DNA of 63,081 nt from Mesostigma viride (taxonomy: Eukaryota; Streptophyta; Mesostigmatophyceae; Mesostigmatales; Mesostigmataceae), in the NCBI GenBank assembly GCA_009746045.1, contig RPFO01000080.1, positions 4,091,400-4,154,480 of the forward strand, given 5' to 3'. The translations under genes were made by a program, and so were the position numbers. The notes beneath the pieces were generated by a model. It saw only the letters and a program-made list of their open reading frames with translations, made no database searches and was not told where the DNA came from. Below, piece after piece: positions 1 to 21,629 of this stretch; the stretch's first letter is position 1; each line of letters begins with the position of its first letter.

Positions 1-440
1 GGTACCTGTTTACCCCTAACTGCCTTGGATCAAAGGTGGTTGGGATTATCAACAAGTCCTCAGCTATGGGCTCCTGACCTTGAGGACCCTCAGCTGGCTG
101 ACTCCTAACAGCCTTCACCGCCACTGCAAGACCCTGGGAATAGTGATATCTTTCAAGGGGGAGGCTGCCCCTGCCTTCTAGTGCCAACTCATCAGAGGTC
201 AAAGTAACCCCTGGCATGCACAAGAAGTTCTGACCCAGAATGGCAGGCCCCTGATAGCCCTCTACCACACAGAACGTGGTGGGCACCCCTAAGATAGGCA
301 CACTCACTTCCCCAAGGATCTTCATGGACACCTTTCCTGAGAAATCAGACACAGCAAGGCAACTGGGATGGGACATCTGTAAGCCTACAGCATCCTCTTC
401 CCTGATGACAGACACCTGTGAGTTGGTATCTACCTCCATT
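1..440 (-). CDS. Retropepsin-like domain downstream of integrase, family 1 (partial)
   Basis: The frame reads MEVDTNSQVSVI at about 438, then PILGVPTTF and a C-terminal flap-like AILGQNFL. This is the layout of a retroviral-type aspartic protease: a catalytic D-T near the start and a hydrophobic-hydrophobic-G motif about 75 residues later. The usual D-T/S-G is D-T-N here. It is in frame with the end of the integrase through an acidic linker, so it is part of the polyprotein. The position after integrase is unusual for copia-group elements. The frame is still open at base 1. The catalytic role is inferred; loss of the active-site Gly leaves open that it is a degenerate or binding-only fold. 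Confidence 0.65.
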
Positions 441-1960
441 GTAGCTGCCCAGCACGACCCCCACCCCGTGAGCTTGGATACCTTGGGATCATGTTTGCTG
501 CGCATGAGTGCTCGGATGACGTCCGCCATGAGAGGCCCCCGGGCCTTAGGTGGCTGCCCCGTCCCCTCTGGCCTTGTGACAGTTGCTTCAGCAGCCTCCT
601 GCTCGTCATCTTCCAGCAGGGACAGACCATCATCCACCACCAGAGGATTGTTAGCTGCTGCTGCCTGGCTCTGGCCTGGCTCCTCAACCCAGCTGGGAGG
701 GCCTGGCCCGTCTGCAGGCCAGATTGCATGTGGCCTTCTTTCCTTGACATGAGCCCAGGACAACCTGTACACGTGCCTTGGATCCTTTTCCAAAGCCACC
801 AGGCAAGATCTGTTAGCTTCTCCACACGAGTGACAACCCCATCCTGCCACTTCCCCCGCTTGCCTGGAATAGATGGTTCCTTCCACATCCTGACCTTCAG
901 CCCCACCTGAGGCCTCAGCACATTCCAGTTCTTGTCCTTACGTCTCAGCTGGGCAAATAACCTATCTGCCTTCCTAAGACTGGCCTGCACCACGTTCTCA
1001 GGCAACAAGCTATACTGCAGGGCCAGGGGAGAGACAGCCACACCATCAAAGTAATAGTTAACCCTGTGGTTCAGCTGCTCTTCTATCCCCTTACACCAGG
1101 CTGCCCTCTCTAAGGCAGATGCCACAAGTGGCACTGACTCTGCTGCTAGCACCACTGTCTTCACTTCACGTATGGATCTCTCTACAGCCCCTTGCTGCCC
1201 ATGACTCTCCCTGGGGACTACTACCAGCTTACAAGGCAGCTGGTCCTGATGCTTGAGCAAACAGTCAAACTGCAAGTCTGCCTGCACACTCTTGCACACC
1301 CCAAAGCCTGGGATCAGGGCCTTCATACCCAACAACAAGTGGTGCTCCTGCATACCAGGCAGAACGTCTATCAGCCTGTATCTACTGAACCTGTCCACCC
1401 CCACCAATATATACAAGCCCCTGATATGCTGGATATCCATCTGGATGTCGCCACGCTCCCTAGCAGGCTCCCTAGCATGGGACTGAGGTGGGTGAACAGC
1501 ATTCTCCTGGCAACCACAGTTCTCAGCAGCAGCCTGGCAGCCTCCCACAAAGGCTCCCTACCTAGCTTCCAAGCAAACATTGCTGCCTGCCCAGAATGCC
1601 CAAACATGTGATGCAACTATGGCCAGCCTCAGCATAGCTCAGCACTCTGTCAGTACTGACCTGGCGAGACGTCTGAACCGTGTGTGGGGACACATGATCC
1701 ACTCCTGAGGTTCCAGGGCTTCCCTGCAGGCCATCCTGACGCCCCAAGTCAGGTCCTGCACCCTGGACCGCTCCAGGCCCTTCCAGCAAGGTCCCTTGGC
1801 CCTCCAGGCCAGCACCTGCTGGAGACCCACCACCTGCATGAGGCATAGGGAATTCAGCTGCAGCATTGTTATTGCAATCCAGTGGAAGAACAACATCTTT
1901 ACACCCTTGGTGCTGCACAAGGGGCACACCCCCATCCTTATGTACATCCAGCACACCTTC
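441..1960 (-). pseudogene. Copia-type integrase with C-terminal acidic linker, family 1 copy A (one frameshift)
   Basis: The integrase core has the three acidic residues in context: GDIQMDIQH, then VQADLQFDC, then GQQGAVERSI. This fits a DDE integrase, followed by the usual chromatin or GKRGKW-type C-terminal region and an acidic linker (LLEDDEQE) that leads into the protease-like domain. Upstream at about 1617-1954 lies the gag-to-integrase spacer. One base is missing at about 1612 relative to copy B (GHSCITC instead of GHRLHHMFGHSGQ), which breaks the frame. The reading frame is otherwise open with the gag upstream, so the intact element should make one gag-INT-PR-RT polyprotein. Confidence 0.8.
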
Positions 1961-2918
1961 CCCAAGGGGTGATTGACTATTTACAGGGGATGATGCTAGT
2001 CACTGCTGCCCAGACTGGCCCCCTGCCCCAGCAGGCTTGGCCTTCCTGTCAGGACACTCACGACGCCAGTGACCTTCCTTGCCACACACAAAGCATGCTC
2101 CACCCTTCTTCCCAGACCCAGCCCCACCCTTGCCAGGCTTCCCCTGGCCTCCCTGAGACTGCCCACCCTGCTTGCCCTGGTTGCCTTGAGCTTGGCCCTT
2201 GCCTTGCCCTTGGCCACCCTTACCCTGCTGACCACCAGCTTGCTGGCTCCCAACCCCTCCTTGGGAACCTGCACCCTTGCCACCCTGAGCCCCCTGCCTC
2301 TGGCGCCTGAAGCGCTTACGCTTGTTGGGCCTTGCCCCATCACGGGCTGGGTACCCGGGGACATCACCTTGGCCCTGCACAGCGGAGGTGGCATTGCTGC
2401 CATGGGACTGGATAGCTTTGCAGGCAGGATCTGGCTTCCTTATGCTGAGGATTACAAGCTCCAGAGCACGCAAGGAGCCATCAGTCTGGTTAAGAAACAT
2501 GCGGGCACCGTTCCTCCCATCCACACTCAAACCCATACGGTCCAGGAAATAGTCTGCCAAGGCCCTATCTGTGACCATGAAGCCATACTTGGCCCCCTTG
2601 TCCCTGATACGGTTGAGCCTAGCCCATTCCTCTGCTACAGGGCCCACTATCTCAAAGGTGTCATACTGATGCTTGTAATAGTTGGTGAGGTTGAGAACTT
2701 TGTCAGAGAACTCCTCCCTCAACCCTTCCAGGAACTGTGCCCAGGTTAGCTTATCCTTGACAGCAGTCCTAGCCTTCTCCCTGACACGCTCTGATGAGTC
2801 CCTGTTGCACGTGGACGAGTGAAACACTTGCACTAGGTTGACAGTGGGGTCCACGGAGCACACAACAAGCTCCATGTCCTCAAGCCACTTGTCCAAAGCT
2901 TCCTGTGCTAGTGGTGGG
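1961..2918 (-). CDS. Gag core and zinc knuckle, family 1 copy A (3' part of gag)
   Basis: The segment starts at ALDKWLEDMELVV, a copia-type gag helical domain (retrotran_gag/UBN2-like). It is followed by a basic Gly/Gln-rich linker (KRKRFRRQRQ, then GGKG/GGQG repeats) and a CCHC zinc knuckle CFVCGKEGHWRREC near 2070. Gag packages the retrotransposon RNA in cytoplasmic particles. The N-terminal gag half is separated from this piece by the 1.7 kb insertion at 2919-4626 and by the 7.4 kb element. A three-residue difference from copy B at about 2830 (LVQVFHSS vs LVQLVFHSS) does not break the frame. Confidence 0.85.
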
Positions 2919-4626
2919 TTAACCCCTAAATGGTCTGGCTGCCGATTTTCCGCCTAAAACTGAGTTACAGCCGACACGTCGGCCCCTTCTCGGGGGACCA
3001 AATGCCGCGAAAACTATTGAGAATTAGGAAACGTTTAGCTGAGAAGATCGAAAGTTTATAATTTTCCTCACAGCATGGTACTATGGTTTGCATACTTCTG
3101 ACAAAGTTATAGAGGTGTTCTGGCCGGTCAAAGTACAAGGGGTCAGGGTACTTTTTCACGTACAACGTGCATTCCGGAAAACGACGACCTGGCCATGGCG
3201 GCTTGCGCCCACGCATGGCATTTACGTTTTCGTTCGAATTTTCTGACCAAACTCAGGGAATTGATTTTATACGTCCTAAAGATGATACAGGCCAATTTTT
3301 GGTTCGCGGGAATGCCATTTGATAGGTGTCGGCAGCGTTCTTGCTGGAAAAAACAGCGATCAGGCCGGACGATAGAAACGTTGACAGCAATACCTTTCCG
3401 GCGTATTTTAAAGGATATATCGGTTTCTTTGTACTTTTTATGATGATTTTTAGTCGTAAACGTGCAAGGGTGGCCAGAAATCGTCGAATCTAGCGACCAT
3501 GCTGCACAACTTTGGTGTGCCGAAATGCGCCATTTTGCGGCCACCGCCTGGGCCAACGTAATGCCAGCCATGCCAGGTAAAGCTGAGTTATCGTTTTCTT
3601 GTCGATGTTTGACGTTTATATATACGTTCTAGCTTGTGTAGCACATTCTTTTTGTATTATTCATGCTCTTTCTTGACCATGGCCTGGCCCCTTCCTAAAA
3701 CACCATTCTTAGATGCTTCCCTCAGTCAGTTGACCTGCCATAGTGTGATGGTGATAAGTTTTAGAGGCTGTATGGGTTTGAATACCTCCATATATGTTTG
3801 TTATACATTTCCCACACACATATTGCATGAGTGTGAGGCAGTTGGCTGGTCTCTGTGGCATCATCAACCATGTACCCGGTGAGTGGAAGCTTCCCATTGT
3901 CAGCATGTGCCACCAGGTGTGCTGGCCATCACCTGGCAAGCTATAGCAGCTTAGGCCTAGTTTATCCTTGCTAGTGCAAGCTGAAATAGGCTTAAAATCA
4001 CTAGTTTGTTTGTGGCTGCCTCCTAGAATGCGTGCCTTGCGTAGGGTATCCGTACCACGTTACCTACGTGCATGGACAAGGTGGCACCTGCACATAGGTG
4101 CCATGTAAGGGCAGTGTGACGATGCAGTTATGTTTCCCCATCATTGTGGAAGGGAAATGTATTGTGTGGCATGGTTGGGGGACATTTTTAGTAGGTATTA
4201 GTAGGTAGTATGCCCACCCCTACCCCCTTGGTTGCTTTTTACCAACGGTACCCCTATGGGCTGTACTGGGTGTAACTGCTGGTATACCCACCCAAATGAT
4301 GACCCCAATGGCTCAAACTGTTCAGCAACTAATTGTTTATCATCCCTGAAGTGGTAGGTGCCTAGCTCTTACAACATAATTCAAAATGCACATTCTACCA
4401 AAAATGAAAACGCTCGTCTTGACCCCCCTGACTTTGACGGCAGTTATACATGGCCTACCCTGCATATATGTAAGGTTGTGATATACCAACCCGAAGGGCA
4501 ACTCATGGACATGCTTGGCCCCCAAGGACAGCCATTGGATATGGGTGGGTTGGATGGCATCTGGTTTGCAAAATTGTGAAGTTACAGCCGATGCATCGGC
4601 AGTATTTCTGCCCATTTAGGGGTTAA
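2919..4626. mobile_element. TTAA-specific (piggyBac-like) non-autonomous transposon in gag
   Basis: The 1.70 kb insert is flanked by a TTAA at 2919-2922 and at 4623-4626. Its ends are perfect inverted repeats CCCCTAAATGG / CCATTTAGGGG. A TTAA duplication with CCC-type ends is the piggyBac signature. Subterminal GTTACAGCCGA motifs occur at about 2961 and 4581 in direct orientation. Removing the insert with one TTAA rejoins gag in frame (K-P-L-N-P-P-L-A). There is no ORF longer than about 90 codons and no transposase, so it depends on an autonomous relative elsewhere. Confidence 0.75.
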
Positions 4627-4754
4627 GAGGCTTTTGACCATTCATAACAGTGACAGCACTCATGTGAGGTCTCGACCCTGGCAGCGCCCTTACTGGCTCC
4701 ACCACAGCGGGTGTTACAACAACAACACCACTTGGTCCAGCAGGCACAGCACTA
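4627..4754 (-). pseudogene. Gag linker fragment, family 1 copy A
   Basis: This short piece of the gag N-terminal linker is stranded between two insertions. Its reverse complement matches 31815-31935 of copy B (PAGPSGAVVVTP... then the SRPHMSAVTVMNGQKP region), with small differences. It shows that the 7.4 kb element and the TTAA element hit the same gag gene about 130 bp apart. Confidence 0.75.
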
Positions 4755-4763
4755 GGAGCCGGG

Positions 4764-5135
4764 TGTTGACAAAGTGTGACAAATTTTTGTCAACAATTGT
4801 CAACTTGTTGACAAAGTGTGACAAATTGTTGACAAATTGTTGACAAAGTGTGACAAAACTAGACAAAACTAGACAAAAAAATGTCAACAGCTTGACAAAA
4901 CTTGACAGAATGTTGACAATGTTGACAAAACGTTGACAATCGTTGACATGTCAACTTTGTGAGCATGTCAACAAATGTCAAAACACTGACAAGCCAAGGT
5001 GACTTGTCAACAAATGTCAAGACGTTTACAAACGCAGGCCAAACGCAAGAAAAATGTCAACAAAATGTCAACAAATGTCAACATGACAAAATGTCAACAT
5101 GATAAACAAAGGCATAGCAAACTGACAAATCAACA
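4764..5135. repeat. Subterminal TTGACA/TGTCAA array, left end of copy 1
   Basis: Dozens of words such as TGTTGACAA, GTGTGACAAA and AATGTCAACA occur in both orientations. The mirror-image array sits at 11785-12165. The same arrays occur in copy 2 at about 12665-13035 and 19690-20095. Confidence 0.85.
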
Positions 5136-9109
<3,974 letters not shown>

Positions 9110-9965
9110 TTTTGCCGAGGGGTGAGGATTATTCCTTGTCATGGGGGCATACAGGACGGGTTACTTATTCCTTGTCATGGGGGCAGGCAGGACAAGTTAA
9201 TTATTCCTTGTCATGGGGGGCAGGCAGGACGGGTTAATTGTTCCTTTTCATGGGGGCAGGCAGGGCGGGTTAATTATTCCTTGTCATTAGGGGCAGGCAG
9301 GACGGGTTAATCATTCCTTTTCATGGGGGCAGGCAGGACGGGTCACTTATTCCTTGTCATGGGGGCAGGCAGGACGGGTCAATTATTCCGTGTCATGGGG
9401 GGCAGGCTGGACCTGTTAATTATTCCTTGTCATGGGGGCAGGCGGGACGGGTTAGTAATTCCTTGTCTTGGGGCAGGCAGGGCGGGTGAATTATTCCTTT
9501 TTATGGTGACAGGCAGAACGGGTTAATCACTCCTTGTCATGGGAGGCAGGCAGGACGGGTTACTTATTCCTTGTCATGGGGGGCAGGCGCATTGCATATA
9601 CATTTATTCCTTGTCATGGGGGGCAGGCAGGACGGGTTAATTGTTCTTGTCATGAGGGGACGGCAGGGGGGGCTCATGATACCCTGTAGTGGGGTGGGCG
9701 AAGGCAGGGGGGGTTAATGATTCCCTGTCATGGGGTGGGGAAGGCAGGGGGGGTTAACGATTCCTTGTGTCCATGGGGGGCAGGCAGGACGGGTTTCTTA
9801 TTCCTTGTCATGAGGGGAAGGCAAGGGAGGTAAATGATTTCCTGTCGTGGGGTGGGAGAAGGCGGGGGTAATAATTTTTCCTTGCCATGGGGGCAGGCAG
9901 GACAGGTTAATTATTCCTTGTCATGGGGGCATGCAGAAAAGCTTAAAAATTTCTTGTCATGGGAT
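9110..9965 (+). repeat. G-rich minisatellite block 1 in 7.4 kb element
   Basis: About 20 degenerate units of roughly 36-38 bp with the core CCTTGTCATGGGGGCAGGCA followed by GGACGGGTTAATTATT. Each unit contains TTGTCA, the same word that fills the element ends, and a run of five or more G. It is homologous to 17017-17862. Confidence 0.9.
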
Positions 9966-10129
9966 TGAAAGTACCTCACAGTCAGTTGTCCTCCCTTACG
10001 AAACGGCGATTTTGTAGCTAAATGATTAACAGAGCATATGCTCTAAATCTTGTAGCAATGGCCGCGTTATGTTTCTGTTCGTGTACTTTCAAGCATTCAT
10101 CATTTTTGTTTTTCTTTTACATTTGTCTT

Positions 10130-11050
10130 GTTGCGGACAGGGAGGGTTGATTGCCTTTTCATGGGGGCAGGCAGTTAATTATTCCTTGTCATGGGGGGTA
10201 GGCAGGGGTGGGGGTTACTCCTTGTCATGGGGGCAGGCAGGGGGGGTAGATTGCCTTTTCATGGGGGGCAGGCAGGGGCCGGGGCTTAATTATTCCTTGT
10301 AATATGGTGCAGGCAGGGGGGTAATGATTCATTGTCACGGGGGGCAGGCAGGGGGGGGTAACTCCTTGTCATGGGGGCAGGCGGGGGGGGTGATTATCCC
10401 TTGTCATGGGGGTTCAGGCAGAGGGGGCTAATCCTTGTCACATGGGGGCAGGCTGCGTGGGTAATTTTTCCTTGTAATTAGGGGCAGGCAGGGGGGTAGT
10501 TAATCCTTGTCATGGGGGACATGCAGGGGGGGGCAATGATTCCTTGTCGTGGGGGGCATGTAGGGGCGTCAAGTGCTCCTTGTTATGGGGGCAGGCAGGG
10601 GGGGGGATGATTCTTGTCGTGGGGGGCAGGCAGGGGGGGGATGATTCTTGTCGTGGGGGGCAGGCAGGGAGTGTTAATTATTCCTTGTCACAGGGGGCAG
10701 ATAGGGGGGGCAATGATTCCTTGTCGTGGGGGGCAGGTAGCGGGGGTTAGTTGTTCCTTGTCGTGGGGGGCAGGCAGGGGGGTCAATGATTCCTTGTCAT
10801 GCCCATGGGGGGCAGGTAGGGGGCGTAATTATTCCTTGTATTGGGGGCCAGGCGGGGGGCGTTAATCGTTGTCATGGGGGGCAGGCAGGGGGGTTAATCC
10901 TTGTCATGGGGGGCAGGCAGGGGGCTTGTTCCTTGTCATGGGGGACAGGTATGGGGGGACATTATTCCGCGTCATGGGGGTAGGCAAATGGGTTAGTTTT
11001 TCCTTGTCATGGGGGGCAGGTGGGGCAGCTTAATAATTCCTTGTGGTGGG
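10130..11050 (+). repeat. G-rich minisatellite block 2 in 7.4 kb element
   Basis: About 25 units related to block 1 but with longer G runs (GGGGGGCAGGCAGGGGGG). Blocks 1 and 2 are each followed by a homologous tail of about 170 bp that ends in a polypyrimidine tract and an AG (near 10140 and 11211), so the whole module of minisatellite plus acceptor appears duplicated. Confidence 0.85.
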
Positions 11051-11211
11051 TTTTAAGCACCTTGCAATCGTTATGCCCTCTTAAGGAAGTGTGCTTGCGT
11101 AGCTAATCGATTAACACAACATATGCTCCAGATTTCGTACACAATGGATACCGTAATAAATTTGTTATTGACTACGAATAAACATTCATAATTTTTGTTT
11201 TTCTTCCGCAG

Positions 11212-11563
11212 GAAGTCTCGGCTGTTCTGGTGCCATATGCATCCTCACCATCGTCGTCATCGACGTAGCCGGCGGACTCGTCTAGGTTCCATGCACGGGT
11301 TGCTCAGGTTTGTCTTTGAATCTGTGTGATGAGGTGTTTTCTTTGCGCAGTGTATGTTTGCCTGCAGCTACCTTTTTTGTTCCGAATAGATCAGTGCTTT
11401 CTTCTTTGCATTTGCAGCAAGAGATGGCAGTTTTTGTACAGGTTTTTTGAACGTAATCTGCCTCTTTAATGTTGCACAACTGACAACAACCATGTATACA
11501 TTGATGTTATTTCCACCTCTGCATCTTTTTTCTGTGTTTTACAGGAGAGTCGAGAGCTTTTAA
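11212..11563 (+). CDS. Candidate last two exons of an unknown gene in the 7.4 kb element
   Basis: A strong acceptor (TTTTTGTTTTTCTTCCGCAG) precedes 11212, a CAG|GTTTGT donor follows 11307, and a second strong acceptor (CTGTGTTTTACAG) precedes 11545. Joining 11212-11307 to 11545-11563 keeps one frame open and ends ...GLLRRVESF-stop. The last part is arginine/histidine-rich (SRLFWCHMHPHHRRHRRSRR). Upstream exons were not identified and no family is recognised. It could instead be a chance match; the identical segment in copy 2 (19121-19472) adds no independent support. Confidence 0.3.
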
Positions 11564-12170
11564 TCAAAATGACATCCGCAAATGACGGCTGCACACAATA
11601 TACCCAACGGGCGGCTGCCTGCAAATTCTTTGCAAGCATTTAGAGCTTTCCGTGGAAGTCATGCTCACAACGGGCTGCACGCAACGCAATGGGCTGCCGT
11701 CCGAAATTTGCCTACGAGACAATCGTTGTTGCTGTCAGCATTAAGTAATGCTTATTTTGTAATAAAAAGGAAAATTTCACTGGTTTTTGTCACTTTTTGT
11801 CACTTTTTGTCACTTTTTGTCTGTTTTATAGTCCTGATAAATTTTCAGGATTGTCTGTGATATATCAACGTTTGTGTTGTGATAAATGTGCACAAATGTC
11901 ACTAATTGTGGTGTGATAAAATGTGATAAAATCTCACTCTCATGTTGACAATGCGTGACGTTGACAATGTGTGACATTTTTTGACACTTTCACCTTGATA
12001 ATTTGTCAAGAATTGTCTTGTAAAATCGACCTGATATGTCATGGTTTTGTCAACATTTGTATAGCTTTTGTCAACTTTTGTCAAGTGACATGTCACACTT
12101 TGTCACACTTTGTCACACTTTATCAACCTGACATGTCAAGCATTGTCACACTTTGTCAACACCCGGCTCC

Positions 12171-12636
12171 ACGTGAGGCCTCTTACCATTGCCGTCAGCG
12201 GAGGGGTCCCTCTTACGCTTCTCCACGGCAGGTTGCCCATTTGCCACCGTTATCGCGTCCGTTGGCCCTGTTGCCCGCACCTTGCGCGCCTCCTCCACCG
12301 CGTCTTCATGCCGTCTCTTGCCGCCTGGTCTCTTTCCCCCATCGCCGTCGCTGGCTGGGATCGCCTCTCCCACCAGCTGCTCCTTGTCTTGCCGAGGCTC
12401 CTGGCTTGCTCCAGCCGGTGCCTCCATCTCGCCCTTGTCGCCGTCTCCCGGTTTGCCACGAGGCATTATATACAGTGGGAGGACAAAACAAAACAGGCGA
12501 CAGACAAGGCAAAACTGGCTCAAGCGCTGGTGCTGCCTGAAGAAGCCGCTGGCCGTTCCTCAGCTATGGCCTCCTCCTCACGCTCCTGCGCTGTGCGCGC
12601 CACCGGTGTCCCTACGCGCGGAACTGAACGGACCTG
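12171..12636 (-). repeat. Duplicated flank: ORF1 3' end and gag 5' end
   Basis: This 466 bp segment is a copy of 20100-20565. It carries the end of ORF1 (12520-12636) and the first about 98 gag codons (start ATG at 12466). It separates the two copies of the 7.4 kb element and shows that the second copy arose by tandem duplication of element plus flank, not by a second insertion. Confidence 0.85.
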
Positions 12637-12655
12637 TGGAGCCGGGTGTTGCTGT
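12637..12655 (+). repeat. Duplication breakpoint with a repeated stub of the element end
   Basis: GTGGAGCCGGGTGTTGCTGT repeats the first 14 bases of the element (GGAGCCGGGTGTTG) immediately before the full end at 12656. It joins ORF1 sequence (ggacct) to the element start. Confidence 0.8.
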
Positions 12656-20099
<7,444 letters not shown>

Positions 20100-20395
20100 A
20101 CGTGAGGCCTCTTACCATTGCCGTCAGCGGAGGGGTCCCTCTTACGCTTCTCCACGGCAGGTTGCCCATTTGCCACCGTTATCGCGTCCGTTGGCCCTGT
20201 TGCCCGCACCTTGCGCGCCTCCTCCACCGCGTCTTCATGCCGTCTCTTGCCGCCTGGTCTCTTTCCCCCATCGCCGTCGCTGGCTGGGATCGCCTCTCCC
20301 ACCAGCTGCTCCTTGTCTTGCCGAGGCTCCTGGCTTGCTCCAGCCGGTGCCTCCATCTCGCCCTTGTCGCCGTCTCCCGGTTTGCCACGAGGCAT
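20100..20395 (-). CDS. Gag N-terminus, family 1 copy A
   Basis: Starts at ATG 20395 (MPRGKPGDGDKGEMEAP...), 54 bp after the ORF1 stop. It encodes a charged, low-complexity N-terminus with a KRKRDPS basic patch and is cut after RPHV by the 7.4 kb element. A TATA-like tatata lies just upstream of the ATG. The corresponding region of copy B has a stop (EEARN-stop) where this copy reads EEARK. Confidence 0.8.
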
Positions 20396-20448
20396 TATAT
20401 ACAGTGGGAGGACAAAACAAAACAGGCGACAGACAAGGCAAAACTGGC

Positions 20449-21597
20449 TCAAGCGCTGGTGCTGCCTGAAGAAGCCGCTGGCCGTTCCTCAGCTATGGCC
20501 TCCTCCTCACGCTCCTGCGCTGTGCGCGCCACCGGTGTCCCTACGCGCGGAACTGAACGGACCTCCTCCGCGTTGTAAGGACCTAATACCCGGCTCACCG
20601 GCCTCCCGGCTGGTGTCTGCTCCACCGGCAGCCTAGGCGCACTACCTCGGCGATACCACTGCAGGTTCCTGACCCACCGACTGCCACCGCCCCGCCTGTC
20701 GTTCCGTGTCCCCCGACCAATCTCAGCGAAGTCGTGTTCTGGCTCAAACGGGATATGCAACTCCGCCCTACGCCGAGCTGAGTAGCCCTCGTTTGTGCCG
20801 TCCCCTTCGTCAATCTGCTGTGACGAACGAGCTATGATGCCCGTGGGGCGATCCACGAACTCGCTGTGAAAATCCTCGTCGGTGACGTCCCGACCGGTGA
20901 TGACTGTCACCGTTGGCCCACACGCCCCCGGCCTGCTTTGCAACCTCGGTGTATCCAAGGTCGACCAAATGCCGGCTGGTCGTGTCGTGATCACCCAGTG
21001 ATCGGCGTGACCACGCGCCTCTTGGGTCAAGATATTGACCAGGTGCTCACACGTCTGAGCTACCACTTCAGCCGAATCCCACGGACTGTCGGCTTCACGT
21101 GTCTGCGCGTCCCGTATAATATGTGACGCGTCGGTCCCCTCCCCCAGCGAGCTTGTCGCCACCCAGTGGTTGTACAATCTGGTACCACCTAAACAAATGG
21201 CCACCAGCTGGCCCAGCGTTTCACGCGCTAAGTCCAGCGCCTGAATGGTGACGTGCCCGCCCTGGTACGCGACCTCCAAACTGTAGATCAACGAAGCTAT
21301 TTCGTCGCGAATAGCGACAAGCCGCTCCGTGCAGACCCGACCCGTCTCCCCTGGCGACGTCGTCGCCCTTATCCTCATCACCACTGGGTCGTTTGCCGAC
21401 GGCCCTGCTGCGTTTCCAAACACAGCAACCCAACCTCCTTCCGCAAGACCCCTCGCAACGTAGGCGGCCTGCACAAACGTAGAAGCGTTGGATGGGTGGG
21501 AATAGGGGAAAAACGCGTTCTCGCGCGCTGGCGCCTCGGGAGCTGCTTCGTGCCCGGGGGATGACTCAGGTGTCTCGACCCGAGCCTCGGCCGACAT
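20449..21597 (-). CDS. ORF1 of copia family 1, unknown protein (382 aa)
   Basis: Starts at ATG 21597 (MSAEARVETPESSPGH...), 33 bp after the LTR, and ends just before gag. It is a soluble-looking protein with an Ala-rich central part (QAAYVARGLAEGGWVAVFGN, DEIASLIYSLEVAYQGGHV), acidic stretches and an Arg/Gly-rich segment (NDRRGGGSRWVRNLQWYRRG) that could bind RNA. I recognise no family. It is intact here and, as a frameshifted copy, at 30298-31450, so it belongs to the element and precedes gag. Copia elements normally have no ORF in this position. A structural or RNA-binding role is inferred only. Confidence 0.7.
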   Translation of the reverse strand: MSAEARVETPESSPGHEAAPEAPARENAFFPYSHPSNASTFVQAAYVARGLAEGGWVAVFGNAAGPSANDPVVMRIRATTSPGETGRVCTERLVAIRDEIASLIYSLEVAYQGGHVTIQALDLARETLGQLVAICLGGTRLYNHWVATSSLGEGTDASHIIRDAQTREADSPWDSAEVVAQTCEHLVNILTQEARGHADHWVITTRPAGIWSTLDTPRLQSRPGACGPTVTVITGRDVTDEDFHSEFVDRPTGIIARSSQQIDEGDGTNEGYSARRRAELHIPFEPEHDFAEIGRGTRNDRRGGGSRWVRNLQWYRRGSAPRLPVEQTPAGRPVSRVLGPYNAEEVRSVPRVGTPVARTAQEREEEAIAEERPAASSGSTSA

Positions 21598-21629
21598 GAA
21601 ACCTTTGCGAACAGAAATGCAATAGTACG
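21598..21629 (-). promoter_or_regulatory. 5' leader between LTR and ORF1, family 1
   Basis: Only 32 bp separate the LTR end (CTAACT) from the ORF1 ATG (CGTACTATTGCATTTCTGTT...). No tRNA-complementary primer-binding site beginning TGG is visible right after the LTR. The heptamer TTGCATT also follows the family-2 LTR. Confidence 0.5.

Noticed and set aside
2069-2749. 226-codon plus-strand ORF opposite gag (and its mirror at 33455-34135)
   Set aside because: Antisense of a conserved gag gene; open only because of biased codon use in the Gly/Gln-rich region.
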